In this document: in pieces, positions 45,036-53,673 of the stretch
Layout of the letters: each line of letters starts with the position of its first letter
How positions within the stretch are numbered: the first letter of the stretch is position 1
NCBI GenBank assembly: GCA_030655135.1
Contig: JAURWC010000074.1
Coordinates: 176,489 to 240,488 of the forward strand
Reading direction: 5' to 3'
DNA: 64,000 bases
Source: Hyphomicrobiaceae bacterium
GTDB taxonomy: Bacteria; Pseudomonadota; Alphaproteobacteria; Rhizobiales; Hyphomicrobiaceae
Translations under genes and position numbers: made by a program
Notes under the pieces: generated by a model
Databases searched by the model: none
The model's input: only the letters and a program-made list of their open reading frames with translations
What the model was told of the DNA's origin: nothing

Positions 45036-45344
45036 CTAGTTGGCCAACGCCATCTCGTTCAGCTCGCGTGCGAGTTTTGGCATATCCCGTGTCGATGCGC
45101 AGGTTATGTGCGGCACACCGTGCAGGTCCAGCGTATGCACAAGGGCGGCGCCATCTTTGAGGTGATAGCCAACAAAGACTACGTCCACCTTCTTGTTACG
45201 CACGATCATCGCGGCGGCAGCGGCGTTATGAACGACATGGACCTTCGCGCCGATGGACCGAAAACGGTCGGCCAAGTGCACAGCAGCCAAATGCTTGCCA
45301 TCGACGATAACAACAGTCGAGTACGTCATGGTGAGTGGAGTCAT
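45036..45344 (-). CDS. Degenerate receiver-domain protein 1
   Basis: The 102-residue protein has the CheY fold pattern: VVIVDGKHLAAVHLADRFRSIGA, then VDVVFVGYHLKDGAAL. The phosphoacceptor Asp expected in VFVD is Gly, so it cannot be phosphorylated in the normal way. The acidic pair is reduced to one Asp. Such pseudo-receivers act by protein contact. Start ATGs at 45344 and 45329 are possible; the first has GAGG upstream. It is convergent with the small gene at 44682. Confidence 0.65.
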   Translation of the reverse strand: MTPLTMTYSTVVIVDGKHLAAVHLADRFRSIGAKVHVVHNAAAAAMIVRNKKVDVVFVGYHLKDGAALVHTLDLHGVPHITCASTRDMPKLARELNEMALAN

Positions 45345-45613
45345 AGTGGGTACCTCGCCACGCAGTCGCTGCGTGATGCGATGGAGCTAGACCCGGCGAC
45401 AGGTCCGCGATCCCATACGACAGTAGCGCCACGGGGGAACGATACTGACAGTCTGGTGGTATCCCCGTAGGGCTAATTATGCCCCGGAGCGTGACATGGA
45501 CAAGTCTATTCGATGCTGCGGCGCGAACAGGCTGATCAAACGGCTTGGATTAACGCGCTTTTTTTTTTTAAATAGTGTTTCCAACTCGTAAATGGCTGTC
45601 AAAGAGTAACGCG

Positions 45614-46102
45614 ATGAACATCAACGCAGACAAGCACTTTCCTGTAGCAGCGGGATTACTTTTTGGTCTTGGCTTGGGAGGCTTCTTCGACGGCATCGTG
45701 CTTCACCAGCTTTTTCAGTGGCACCACATGCTGAGCGGCTGGTATCCGGTCAACACACTTGAGAACCTTGAACTGAATACAACATGGGACGGCATCTTCC
45801 ATGCCTCGACGTATCTATTCGTGCTGGCCGGCCTCTTCGTACTCTGGCGTACAGCGAAGCGCCGGCACATCTACTGGTCCACGAAGCTGCTAACGGGCTC
45901 GATGCTGCTTGGGCACGGGGCGTTCAACGTCGTTGAGGGGATTGTCGACCACCACATTCTGGGCATCCATCATGTGAACGAATTGGTGGACCGTTCACAG
46001 TGGATCTACTGGGATCTGGGTTTCATCATATGGGGCGTGATGATGCTTGTAGCCGGTTGGTACATTCTGGCTCGCGGCCGAGAGGAGACTGTGGCCCCGT
46101 GA
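45614..46102 (+). CDS. DUF2243-family membrane protein
   Basis: The 162-residue protein has about four membrane helices and the family's conserved start LLFGLGLGGFFDGIVLHQLFQWHHMLS, rich in membrane-embedded His and Asp. The function of DUF2243 is unknown. The ATG at 45614 follows AAGAG. An 11-T run lies at 45559-45569, between it and the upstream genes. The next small gene begins within its stop codon. Confidence 0.85.
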   Translation: MNINADKHFPVAAGLLFGLGLGGFFDGIVLHQLFQWHHMLSGWYPVNTLENLELNTTWDGIFHASTYLFVLAGLFVLWRTAKRRHIYWSTKLLTGSMLLGHGAFNVVEGIVDHHILGIHHVNELVDRSQWIYWDLGFIIWGVMMLVAGWYILARGREETVAP

Positions 46103-46263
46103 AGTTCAAGGCCGTCAACGCAGGAATCTGGATGCTGTTCGTAGCAGGAACTATTATCGCAACGGTGCCCGTCTGGCGCATCTATGCGTTCGGCTTCAAT
46201 CCCACCCTCGATGAAGCGCTCCAGCTCAGCATTTGCGGTGGTCGGATCGATGGCACCCGATGA
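46099..46263 (+). CDS. Small single-pass membrane protein coupled to DUF2243 gene
   Basis: The 54-residue frame starts at a GTG overlapping the DUF2243 stop (GTGA, 46099-46102). It has one hydrophobic helix (AGIWMLFVAGTIIATVPVW). The overlap suggests translational coupling; the family is not recognised, and the C-terminus (after residue 40) is not obviously conserved in character. Confidence 0.45.
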   Translation: MKFKAVNAGIWMLFVAGTIIATVPVWRIYAFGFNPTLDEALQLSICGGRIDGTR

Positions 46264-46457
46264 GCGATATAGGGGCCTATACTTGCCGGATTGCCGACGA
46301 CGGTGCTCCCCTCGATCGTGTCGCGAGAGCCCCCGCGCCGGCGACGGCATCATCTCCGATCACGAAGAACGATCGCGGCACCGCCAATGTGGCGCTACTA
46401 TTCCTATTGTGCACTAGTATAAAAACTGCGCTTCACACGACAACGAATAGGAGTAGC

Positions 46458-46486
46458 ATCCTTCTTGAGAACCTTCTCAGGAGGAT
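46458..46486 (+). promoter_or_regulatory. Hairpin burying the ribosome binding site of the 46492 gene
   Basis: ATCCTTC (46458-46464) pairs with GGAGGAT (46480-46486), and TGAGA (46466-46470) pairs with TCTCA (46475-46479). Apart from one bulged T (46465) and one G-U pair this gives a 12-bp stem with a 4-nt loop. The perfect Shine-Dalgarno AGGAGG lies inside the stem, 6 nt before the ATG. This geometry fits an RNA thermometer or another translational switch. Confidence 0.55.
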
Positions 46487-46491
46487 CGGCA

Positions 46492-46752
46492 ATGGTCAGG
46501 ACCATGCCTCGTGAGGATGAGTTTCGCTGCGGGGAGGACTGGGTCCAACATAGTCCAACTGGCGCGATTTGGCGGGTAGGTTATGATCTCATTGACTGGG
46601 AGGTCATGGACTGCGGTCGGCTTGGTGCTATGGACCAGGGTCGCGATTATCGCGCATTCGATCTCATCCAGATGGCAGAGCGCGTGTGGCATAACCATTG
46701 CTCAAAGCAGCGACCTCCTGAGGGAACGCCGGTTAGGCGCCCCGCGATCTGA
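46492..46752 (+). CDS. Small hypothetical protein with masked ribosome binding site
   Basis: The 86-residue protein starts at an ATG with an AGGAGG site that is enclosed in a hairpin. It is rich in Trp, Asp and Cys (CGEDWVQHSP, WRVGYDLIDWEVMDCG) and has no signal or membrane segment. No family is recognised. Confidence 0.55.
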   Translation: MVRTMPREDEFRCGEDWVQHSPTGAIWRVGYDLIDWEVMDCGRLGAMDQGRDYRAFDLIQMAERVWHNHCSKQRPPEGTPVRRPAI

Positions 46753-46842
46753 CCGCGGCTACGCTGAGGCAGGAGCGTGAAATTCTTGCCGATCATCGCA
46801 AGGTAACTGCTCATGGCTTTCGGCGGCGCGTTTTGGGCCGTG

Positions 46843-47133
46843 TCACTCGACGACAACGTCAAAGACCTCTTCCTCAACCGTTTCCATCATCTCGTTCAGC
46901 TTGGGGGCATACTTGCTGACGTGGCTGGACTTGTTGTGGGCCTCCAGCGAGGCGGCATCCCGATACTGCTCTTGAACGGTGTAGAGGCTGGGATTGCTCC
47001 TGGACTTGAGCAGTGAGAACAGCAGACAACCCGACTCGTTTTCCCACATCGCGCTGCGCAACTCGGTGAAGGTCTTCTCGAAGGCTTGCTCAAGCCCTGG
47101 CTTCACCTGAATAATTTTGAGACCGCCGACCAT
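46843..47133 (-). CDS. Antibiotic biosynthesis monooxygenase (ABM) family protein
   Basis: The 96-residue protein fits the YgiN/ABM dimeric ferredoxin fold, with VKPGLEQAFEKTFTELR, then ENESGCLLFSLLKSRSNPSLYTVQEQYRD and SKYAPKLNE. Such proteins are cofactor-free quinol oxygenases or haem-degrading enzymes. It is a single gene on the minus strand with no informative neighbours. Confidence 0.8.
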   Translation of the reverse strand: MVGGLKIIQVKPGLEQAFEKTFTELRSAMWENESGCLLFSLLKSRSNPSLYTVQEQYRDAASLEAHNKSSHVSKYAPKLNEMMETVEEEVFDVVVE

Positions 47134-47573
47134 GATACGCTCCGTCCAACTGCGACGAACACTAGCGGCGCGGCCCCTCGAACGTCACTAGCAACCGGGC
47201 TGGCGAGACGAAATCGTTGAAAGTAATCTTACTGGCGCGGAACAGCGCGTCGTGCCCTTTCCGATCATTGCGTCGAGCACGGCCCTGGGCGTGCCCTGTC
47301 TGTCGTTTGTTGGTCCGCTCCAAACGGTTCTGTCAGGACGACGATCTCTACCGACGCTAACCTTCTGCCTTGAGATAGATGACGCTGCCTTTCGCTTTAG
47401 CTCTGTATATAAGCACAGCTTACCACGCCTGCTGAACCGTACGAATAGGGCCTATCTTCGCGCACGTATGTTGCTATTTGCGGAGCGCATGAACTTCGAG
47501 AGCATATCGTCGTTGGTCTGCAGGGCAGAAGAGGGGACGGCTGGCGCACCGTGTCGCGCTCGGGATTGAAGCC
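47134..47573. other. Intergenic region without supported gene
   Basis: These 440 bp lie between the divergent ABM and receiver-like genes. A 105-codon frame at 47252-47569 lacks a ribosome binding site and has no protein-like periodicity, so I do not call it. No repeats or RNA genes were seen. Confidence 0.35.
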
Positions 47574-47957
47574 ATGAGAACTGACCTCAGCGGATTGAAG
47601 TTCATTATCGTGGCAGGCGCAGAGCTTGCAGCCGACGATTTGTCCGAGAGCCTTGAGCGCCGGGGCGCCAACGTCATCGTTGCGCCGGATTGCGCCGCAG
47701 CATTCGAAGCGATTGAGCAGCAACGGCCCGACTTCGCTGTCTTAGATTCGGGCATGAGCGATTGCGATGCTGTCGCCGGTGAGCTTAACGGATTGGACAT
47801 CCCACATATCTATCTCGGCACTCCCATCAAACGCGAACGCGACACCGTCAGGCATCATTTCAGCGCGGCGTTCGCGGACACGATGGTCACGCTGGTCAAT
47901 GACGATGAGTCATCGGTCCTGCCGACCTCAGACGAGCATCAGCTCGACATCCGATAA
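47574..47957 (+). CDS. Degenerate receiver-domain protein 2
   Basis: The 127-residue CheY-like protein keeps the phosphoacceptor Asp in FAVLDSGMSD and a Lys near residue 85. The N-terminal acidic pair is missing (FIIVAGAELAADDL), which should weaken Mg2+ binding. It resembles the pseudo-receiver at 45036 in size and pattern (both lack an output domain). Partner kinases are not adjacent. Confidence 0.7.
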   Translation: MRTDLSGLKFIIVAGAELAADDLSESLERRGANVIVAPDCAAAFEAIEQQRPDFAVLDSGMSDCDAVAGELNGLDIPHIYLGTPIKRERDTVRHHFSAAFADTMVTLVNDDESSVLPTSDEHQLDIR

Positions 47958-47979
47958 AAATAAAACGCCCCGAAGGGGC
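47956..47979 (-). terminator. Rho-independent terminator for the minus-strand gene at 48102
   Basis: On the minus strand GCCCC and GGGGC form a 5-bp stem around TTC (47979-47967), followed by a T-rich tract (TTTTATTTTT). It lies about 125 bp after the stop at 48102. The same stem also ends just after the plus-strand gene at 47957 but lacks a T-tract in that direction. Confidence 0.6.
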
Positions 47980-48101
47980 TCATCGGGGTGAGGTGGCTTT
48001 ACCTGCGTCAGGGTGTCTAACGTTTCCTGTTCGACGACCCCGAGGCAAACGATGATCGTCTGCGCGCCAGTGATGAGGCAACCGTTAGCGGCCCGAGCCG
48101 C

Positions 48102-48522
48102 TTAGTTGGCGAACGGCAAATCGAGACCGGCCTGAGCTTTTTCAGCGCCAAGGGTGAGCGACTTGAGCCTGTTGAAATCCCGTTCCCCGCTAAGGGCGGC
48201 TACGGCGAAGCGCTCTGCGGTTTCCTGAGGCGTAACCTGAAGCCGATTAGCCAAGACGTCCTTTATCACCGCGTCCATCACCGAATTTAGAAAATTGCTG
48301 TCCTTCTCCGAAAACCCTGGAAACTTCATCATCGAGTCCAACCAGCACATGGCGTCTAAGCGTCTCGACATCTTTCTCGCCGGTCGCCAGCCGGTCCAAA
48401 AGACGTTGTTGAATGACCTTCATGTCCACCTGCTTCTTGTGCCGGTGAGCCGCAACCAACATCGACGCCAACAGGCGGCGAAAGAGAATGTCGTTGCCTG
48501 GCGTTCGAGCTTTTTTAGACAT
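48102..48522 (-). pseudogene. Frameshifted hypothetical gene (two overlapping halves)
   Basis: From the ATG at 48522 the frame gives KARTPGNDILFRRLLASML...EKDVETLRRHVLVGLDDE; near 48325 its sense seems to continue in the next frame as KFPGFSEKDSNFLNSVMDAV...ETAERFAVAALSGERDF, ending at the TAA at 48102. Both halves are helical and charged, with matching composition, and neither is complete alone. This suggests a single gene of about 135-140 residues with a one-base insertion near 48320-48330, a sequencing error, or two overlapping genes. The family is not identified. Confidence 0.5.
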
Positions 48523-48749
48523 GCCTGTTAACCACGGCCGGTAGCTGCAAGGCGCAAGGCGGAACACCGGACAGGACCCAAACTGCTACACCGATGCCCC
48601 GCCCCTGCGCCGTTTGCGAGGAGACGCAGTACACAATCAGCTGGGCGCAGAAGCGTTGCAGGAGAACTTCGTGTTATTTCACATGCATCCGCGAAACGAA
48701 AAGACCACCGGCGAGCGGCGTCATCGTCTTCGGTCGTGCACGCGCCCCG

Positions 48750-50390
48750 TCATGTTTTGGACAGTTGCGATGATACAGACGCAGCCTTCAGTTTAGCGCC
48801 GGTAGAAACCGCGATCATCAGCCCTTCATTTGGGCGCAGCTCAAACTTGTCTGCCACAGGCCCATGCATTTCAGCGTCAACTGTGGACAGAAGAATCTCA
48901 CCGGACATGCCTTCTGCGATTACCTTCTGAGCTTCGGAACCTAGATTGAGCGCTATGAGAACGGAGTCGGACTGAGCGCTCTTGCGGATGTATACAAGCG
49001 CATCCCCTCTCGCTGCGACCGGATGATAGGAGCCGAGCGCAAGTGAATGGTATCTGCGGCGGAGATTCAGCAGCCTGCGATACAGGTTCAAGATCGAGCC
49101 AGGCTCCTGATCCAGCGCAGCGACATTGCGGATCTGCCAGTCTCCGATCAACGGGCACCAGGGTTCTCTCTCGCTAAAACCAGCCTGCGCTGTGCTGTCC
49201 CATGGCATCGGAGAGCGGACGGCATCGCGGCCCAAGCCGAGACCGGGCACATTCAATTCCAGAGGATCCTGCACCTGGTCGGGACGGATCTCGGCGAGTG
49301 GCATGCCTAGCTCATCCCCATTATAGATTGTCGGTGTGCCGCGCAGCGTAAGGAGGAGCATGGCCGCAACTCGCGCCTGGTCATCGCCCACCTTGGATGC
49401 AATGCGTGGCCGATCGTGGTTGCCAAGGACCCAGTTCGGCCATGAGCCTTCAGGCAAAATGTTCTCGTATTCCTCAATCAGGGTAGCGATTGTGCGTGCG
49501 TGCCAGGCGCATTCCAGCAGGGCGAAATTAAACGGCAAGTGAACGCCTTCAAGGTCCAGGCCGTAGTAACGAACGAGCCGCACCGGCGGTAAGTAGATCT
49601 CTCCGATCAAAAGCCGGTCTTGATAGGCATCGGCGGTCCGGCGCATGGCGGCGATTAGGTCGTGCACCTCTTCATGGTCAGCCGTGTAGAGCGGCATAAA
49701 CTGGTAATCAGGGGGCTGTCCCGCCTTGTATTCGGGGTTGGGAGGGTTGTCCCGGAACTGCTCGTCTTTCAGGATGTACCAAAGTGCGTCCATACGAAAA
49801 CCATCGACGCCCATAGCGAACCAGAAGTGGAGGACGTCCTGGATCGCTGCGGAGACATCTGGATTCCGCCAGTTCAGATCTGGCTGGCAGCTTAAAAACG
49901 TGTGGTAGTAATATTGCCCGCTCGCCTCATCCAGCTCCCAGCCGCTGCCGCCAAAGACTGACAGCCAGTTGTTTGGCGGGCCACCATCCGGACCGGGCTC
50001 CCGCCAGATATACCAATCTCGATAGACAGATTGGAGTGAAGAGCGGCTATCGACAAACCACGGATGTTCAGAGGATGTGTGGTTAGGCACAAGATCCAGA
50101 ATCATACGAAGACCAGACCTGTGGCAGGCGTCGAGCAGCTCCTTGAACTGCTCCATCGTCCCGAAAAGCGGATCGATCTCGCGATAGTCTGAAATGTCGT
50201 AGCCGAAATCGACCATCGGCGACCGGAATATCGGCGATAGCCAGATGGCGTCGATGCCAAGATTTTTCAGATAAGGCAATTTCTCCCGCAGGCCAGCAAG
50301 ATCACCGACCCCGTCGCCGTCGGAATCGCAGAAGGATCGCGGATAAACCTGATAAATCACCGCCCCTTTCCACCAGGCAACATTCTCCAT
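48750..50390 (-). CDS. GH13 alpha-glucosidase/alpha-amylase-family enzyme
   Basis: The 546-residue enzyme has the full GH13 barrel: VYPRSFCDSDGDGVGDLAGL, DLVPNHTS, the nucleophile Asp in GVDGFRMDALWY, the acid Glu in LLIGEIYLPP and the third Asp in VLGNHDRPR. It fits cytoplasmic oligo-alpha-glucosidases; no signal peptide is seen. The ATG at 50390 follows AAGGAT. It is downstream of a GH65-like gene (63 bp), so both may process the same alpha-glucoside, perhaps a trehalose- or kojibiose-type osmolyte. It may be the last gene of the stress operon starting at 55089. Confidence 0.9.
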   Translation of the reverse strand: MENVAWWKGAVIYQVYPRSFCDSDGDGVGDLAGLREKLPYLKNLGIDAIWLSPIFRSPMVDFGYDISDYREIDPLFGTMEQFKELLDACHRSGLRMILDLVPNHTSSEHPWFVDSRSSLQSVYRDWYIWREPGPDGGPPNNWLSVFGGSGWELDEASGQYYYHTFLSCQPDLNWRNPDVSAAIQDVLHFWFAMGVDGFRMDALWYILKDEQFRDNPPNPEYKAGQPPDYQFMPLYTADHEEVHDLIAAMRRTADAYQDRLLIGEIYLPPVRLVRYYGLDLEGVHLPFNFALLECAWHARTIATLIEEYENILPEGSWPNWVLGNHDRPRIASKVGDDQARVAAMLLLTLRGTPTIYNGDELGMPLAEIRPDQVQDPLELNVPGLGLGRDAVRSPMPWDSTAQAGFSEREPWCPLIGDWQIRNVAALDQEPGSILNLYRRLLNLRRRYHSLALGSYHPVAARGDALVYIRKSAQSDSVLIALNLGSEAQKVIAEGMSGEILLSTVDAEMHGPVADKFELRPNEGLMIAVSTGAKLKAASVSSQLSKT

Positions 50391-50453
50391 TTCAAAATCC
50401 TTTTGGCGGGCTTGTCGGGCAAGCGACTTTGCACGCACAGATTTGGTGAGAAC

Positions 50454-52532
50454 TCAGAGCGGTTGCAGCGTGGCAAATTCACCGTTCTGCGCGTTTAGGC
50501 GCATAGGCTCGCCCCTGACCCAAACGCGATCAACCTCGATCGAGCGCCACCCTTCGGGAAGCACGACCCGTTTCTTGAACCAACCGCTTGTTTCTCCCGT
50601 ATCAGGCTGCATGCCTGGGAAACCCAACAAGAGGCTCATCAAGAAGCCACCCATGTTCGCGAAGAATGGGCCCGCCATAGGCTGCTCGGGAAAGCGGTCC
50701 GGGCGATACTCAAGGGTTTGGGAGAACCTGCCGGCCGTAAACTGCGCGTAGCCTTCGTCGAGCAGCTTCAGCGCAAGTTTGCGGTCCCCGGCTCTTGCCG
50801 CCCACACGCCGTAGAGCGCCGACAACATCGGGCTGCCAATATATTTTTCGGCAAGATCGAGATAGAGCGCGAGCGTGGCAGCTTCATCTTCCGCCTCAAT
50901 GGGAAAGCCGAACGGCCAGATTCCCATGAGGGGGTCGGGCGTCGCACCCTTCTCTTCATCCTTGCGGAAGTCATCATGAGAGATTACGGCGCGCCCGCGC
51001 CGCGGTATGTGCATATTCTTGAAGACCGCTTCCCATTCCGGATTAATGGGACGGCCCAAAAGCTTGGCCGACGCGATAACGTCAGACAGCACAACAACAC
51101 AGGCCATGTTTGTGAAGGCAGCGTTATCGACGGGGTCTTTTCTTTCTGCGATTCCCATCGACGCCCGCACTTCGTAACCGCGCCTAGTCTTAGCCGCGCG
51201 AGATACGATCCAGTCAGCCGCGCCTGAGATGACCTTCCATGCCTTATCTCTGCGAAAGTCATCTGCGCCGCACACGTCAGCATGAAAAGCAAAGGCGCGC
51301 GCCACGTCTAGCGACACATGATCCTCGTGCCATGCGGCGGTGCCAGGCAGGGGTGCTGCCTCATTGCCTGATGAAGGAGCGCTTTCCCACGCGAATTGAA
51401 GACCTCGTCTTCCCATGAGATGAGCATTGTTGCGCGCAGCGGGCAGCGTTCTAACTCGATAATCGAGGATCGCATCTGCCGCGCCGGGTTGCTGAAGGCT
51501 GAGGACCGGAATGGAAAAAGCTTCGATGTCCCACATCACATGCCCGAAGTAGTAGTGATAGTCGTGCCAGGTGGCCAACCCGAAGATCGATGTCGACGCC
51601 GGGGAAGAAGGATGGACGGAGCTATGCAGATAGTAGAACGCCGCGTCCGCAAGCTCCTGCCAACGCTTCTCCGCGCCAACCAGGCGAATCCGGCCCTTCC
51701 ATAGTTCGGCCCATGCCGCGCGGTTCTCGTCCCGCAGCGTTTTGAAACTATCGAATTTTGCTTTGGCGACGAAGCGGCTCGCTTGATAGTCAGGCTGATT
51801 GTGCATCACACCGCAAATGACGCTGGTGATTTGCTGAAGGCGATACCGCTGACCGGCCCTGGCACGGAACTTATAGGTTGTTTCAAGAGAGTTTCCACTG
51901 AGCGGTGGCAGCTGCCGCTCTGCTTTGGATGCGATTCCCCCGGTCAGAGAGGTGACATAGGCAAGACCGACTGTTCCTAACGCGCCGGCACTCTCCCATA
52001 AAAGACTTCCGTCGCAACACGGTTCGGGCTCTCCGGGAGTTTGACGGTCGTGCCGAAGAGCGCGGCCGGGAACGCTCGCAGCCTTGATTCCGGCTTTCAC
52101 CTGCAGATCGCAGGCGGCCGAAGCCAGGACAGAGATTTCCTGGCAGACGAGGGTCGGGTCTTCACGGCTGGCGAACGTAAGCACTTCGCACGCGATACGG
52201 ACGCTGCTCGCCTCGAACGTAAATTGGCTTGAAAGCTCGCCGGTTTCAAAATCGTAAGACTGCACGCAGTCGCGAACAAAGCTGGCGCTACCTGAAAGCC
52301 AGACGCCGTCGACGGAAAGATCACCTCCCAGGGGATACGGAGCGGCTGCGCAGGCCTCGATCCGGCGTTCCGGATGCTCCCCAGCATACCCGCTCACGAG
52401 CGCCATGCCCGCGAGCAGTGGTATATCCCGGACGCGAAGGCCGATCAGCCCGTTGCTGATATAGGCAGGAAGCTCACGCTCGCCGGAGCTAAGCACGGGC
52501 GCAGGGCTTATGGGACGGGCATCATTCGTCAC
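50454..52532 (-). CDS. GH65-family glycoside hydrolase/phosphorylase-like protein
   Basis: The 692-residue protein has the GH65-type (alpha/alpha)6 domain with HVMWDIEAFSIPVL, GLQFAWESAP and HEDHVSLDVARAF, and an N-terminal beta-sandwich. The family covers trehalose, maltose and kojibiose phosphorylases and glucosyl hydrolases; which applies here is open. No signal peptide is present. It follows a DUF3618-type stress operon on the same strand by 54 bp and is followed by a GH13 enzyme. Confidence 0.82.
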   Translation of the reverse strand: MTNDARPISPAPVLSSGERELPAYISNGLIGLRVRDIPLLAGMALVSGYAGEHPERRIEACAAAPYPLGGDLSVDGVWLSGSASFVRDCVQSYDFETGELSSQFTFEASSVRIACEVLTFASREDPTLVCQEISVLASAACDLQVKAGIKAASVPGRALRHDRQTPGEPEPCCDGSLLWESAGALGTVGLAYVTSLTGGIASKAERQLPPLSGNSLETTYKFRARAGQRYRLQQITSVICGVMHNQPDYQASRFVAKAKFDSFKTLRDENRAAWAELWKGRIRLVGAEKRWQELADAAFYYLHSSVHPSSPASTSIFGLATWHDYHYYFGHVMWDIEAFSIPVLSLQQPGAADAILDYRVRTLPAARNNAHLMGRRGLQFAWESAPSSGNEAAPLPGTAAWHEDHVSLDVARAFAFHADVCGADDFRRDKAWKVISGAADWIVSRAAKTRRGYEVRASMGIAERKDPVDNAAFTNMACVVVLSDVIASAKLLGRPINPEWEAVFKNMHIPRRGRAVISHDDFRKDEEKGATPDPLMGIWPFGFPIEAEDEAATLALYLDLAEKYIGSPMLSALYGVWAARAGDRKLALKLLDEGYAQFTAGRFSQTLEYRPDRFPEQPMAGPFFANMGGFLMSLLLGFPGMQPDTGETSGWFKKRVVLPEGWRSIEVDRVWVRGEPMRLNAQNGEFATLQPL

Positions 52533-52586
52533 TGATAGCTACCCGTTAAGACGCGTTGAGCGAAAGAGCTACTTGAGTTCTTGTGC

Positions 52587-53285
52587 TTATGGCTTTGGGA
52601 TTTTCGTCTCTGCCGCATCGATCGCTTTGGTCGCTACTGCTTCTGCCTTCTTAAGCGCGGTCTTGCCCACAGCAGCCGCGCCGCTGACGCTGGCACCTTC
52701 TCTGCCAGCAGCTTGCACGACGGAACCGGCAAATTGGCTCGCGGTTTGAGCGCCGTCTGACACAATTGTTTTTGCCTGCTCTTTCAAGGTGTCGCTCGTC
52801 TTACCGAACATCCCCTTCTCGGCGTCCGTTACAGGAAAGGCCGTTGCAGCGACGACACCGAGGCACAGACCGATGGCACCGAGGGCCAGAGGGCGGCGCT
52901 CCAGAAGATCGGCAAGGTCGCGCTGCATGGCGAACCCGTATCGCTGCGCAGTTTCGGCGGCCGAACCCAAGCTATCGCCCGCAATTGATAACGCGCGCGA
53001 TGAGGCATCGGCAACTTCGCCGCTTGCATCGGTAGCGGTTTCGCTTGCCGCGCCTATAGCTGACTTGCCACTTTCTGCCATCTGGCTAGCTACGCGCGAG
53101 ACGCCTTGCAGCGCCGATGCGCCTGTCCCCGCTTGGTTCGCGCCAGACAGGCTTGTCTGGTTTCCCCCTGAGAACCACCACAACACGCCCATACCGATCA
53201 GTGCGGCGGGGATAGGATTGTCCTGAGCCGCCTTGATCAGATCCTGACCAAACGATGAAAGGCTCTCGTTATTAGCGCTCATCAC
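52587..53285 (-). CDS. Ala-rich stress-associated membrane protein
   Basis: The 232-residue protein has an N-terminal hydrophobic segment (IPAALIGMGVLWWFSGG), a long Ala/Ser/Thr-rich amphipathic middle (residues 55-125) and a second hydrophobic helix (LALGAIGLCLGVVAATAFP), then another amphipathic helix. This layout, including the phrase RRPLALGAIGL, matches DUF3618-operon proteins of rhizobia. It overlaps the holin-like gene by 4 bp. It probably lies along the inner membrane; activity is unknown. Confidence 0.75.
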   Translation of the reverse strand: MMSANNESLSSFGQDLIKAAQDNPIPAALIGMGVLWWFSGGNQTSLSGANQAGTGASALQGVSRVASQMAESGKSAIGAASETATDASGEVADASSRALSIAGDSLGSAAETAQRYGFAMQRDLADLLERRPLALGAIGLCLGVVAATAFPVTDAEKGMFGKTSDTLKEQAKTIVSDGAQTASQFAGSVVQAAGREGASVSGAAAVGKTALKKAEAVATKAIDAAETKIPKP

Positions 53286-53668
53286 AAATGCTCCTTCACG
53301 GCCGTAACATCTTCCCGCACTTGCTGCACTGTCCTGGCAGGCATCAACGAGTTCTCACCAAGCCGGGAAACACCGAGCCAGAACAGGACACTGCCAAGGC
53401 CAGCGCCGCAAAGGGCGGCCAGCAGCTTGCTTGCCGGATCAGACCAACCCTGCTGCACGAGGAAAGCAGCTAGTGCTGCCAGCAGCATCACGAGGGCAGC
53501 CATGACAACGCAGGCGCCACCGATCAGAAATCCGACCGGCCGAACCGCATCCGTGACATTTGCCGACATTTCAGCCTTGGCAAGCTGGACCTCGTCGCGG
53601 ATGAGCCTGCTCGCCTGCCCGAGCGCCGTCGAGATGAGGTCAGGGATAGATGGGTTATCGTTCGCCAT
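53282..53668 (-). CDS. Phage-holin-3_6-like small membrane protein
   Basis: The 128-residue protein has an N-terminal amphipathic helix (SRLIRDEVQLAKAEMSAN) and two membrane helices (VGFLIGGACVVMAALVMLL and LLAALCGAGLGSVLFWLG). This is the putative actinobacterial holin-X/phage-holin family common in stress operons; no lysis function is implied. It is followed in frame overlap by the Ala-rich protein and preceded 5 bp earlier by the nutrient-deprivation-induced protein. Confidence 0.82.
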   Translation of the reverse strand: MANDNPSIPDLISTALGQASRLIRDEVQLAKAEMSANVTDAVRPVGFLIGGACVVMAALVMLLAALAAFLVQQGWSDPASKLLAALCGAGLGSVLFWLGVSRLGENSLMPARTVQQVREDVTAVKEHL

Positions 53669-53673
53669 GGCGG

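Noticed and set aside
45559..45569. Run of 11 T as a terminator
   Set aside because: A GCGCG/CGCGC pair lies upstream but the loop is over 30 nt, and no plus-strand gene ends close by; not convincing as an intrinsic terminator.
47252..47569. 105-codon frame upstream of the second pseudo-receiver
   Set aside because: It has no ribosome binding site or recognisable composition; more likely non-coding.
33244..48100. Right attachment site (attR) repeating the tRNA-Lys 3' end
   Set aside because: I looked for copies of the T-arm and acceptor sequence downstream and found only short chance matches (e.g. TTGCGCCCATTC near 39552, inside the primase). The right border stays unknown.
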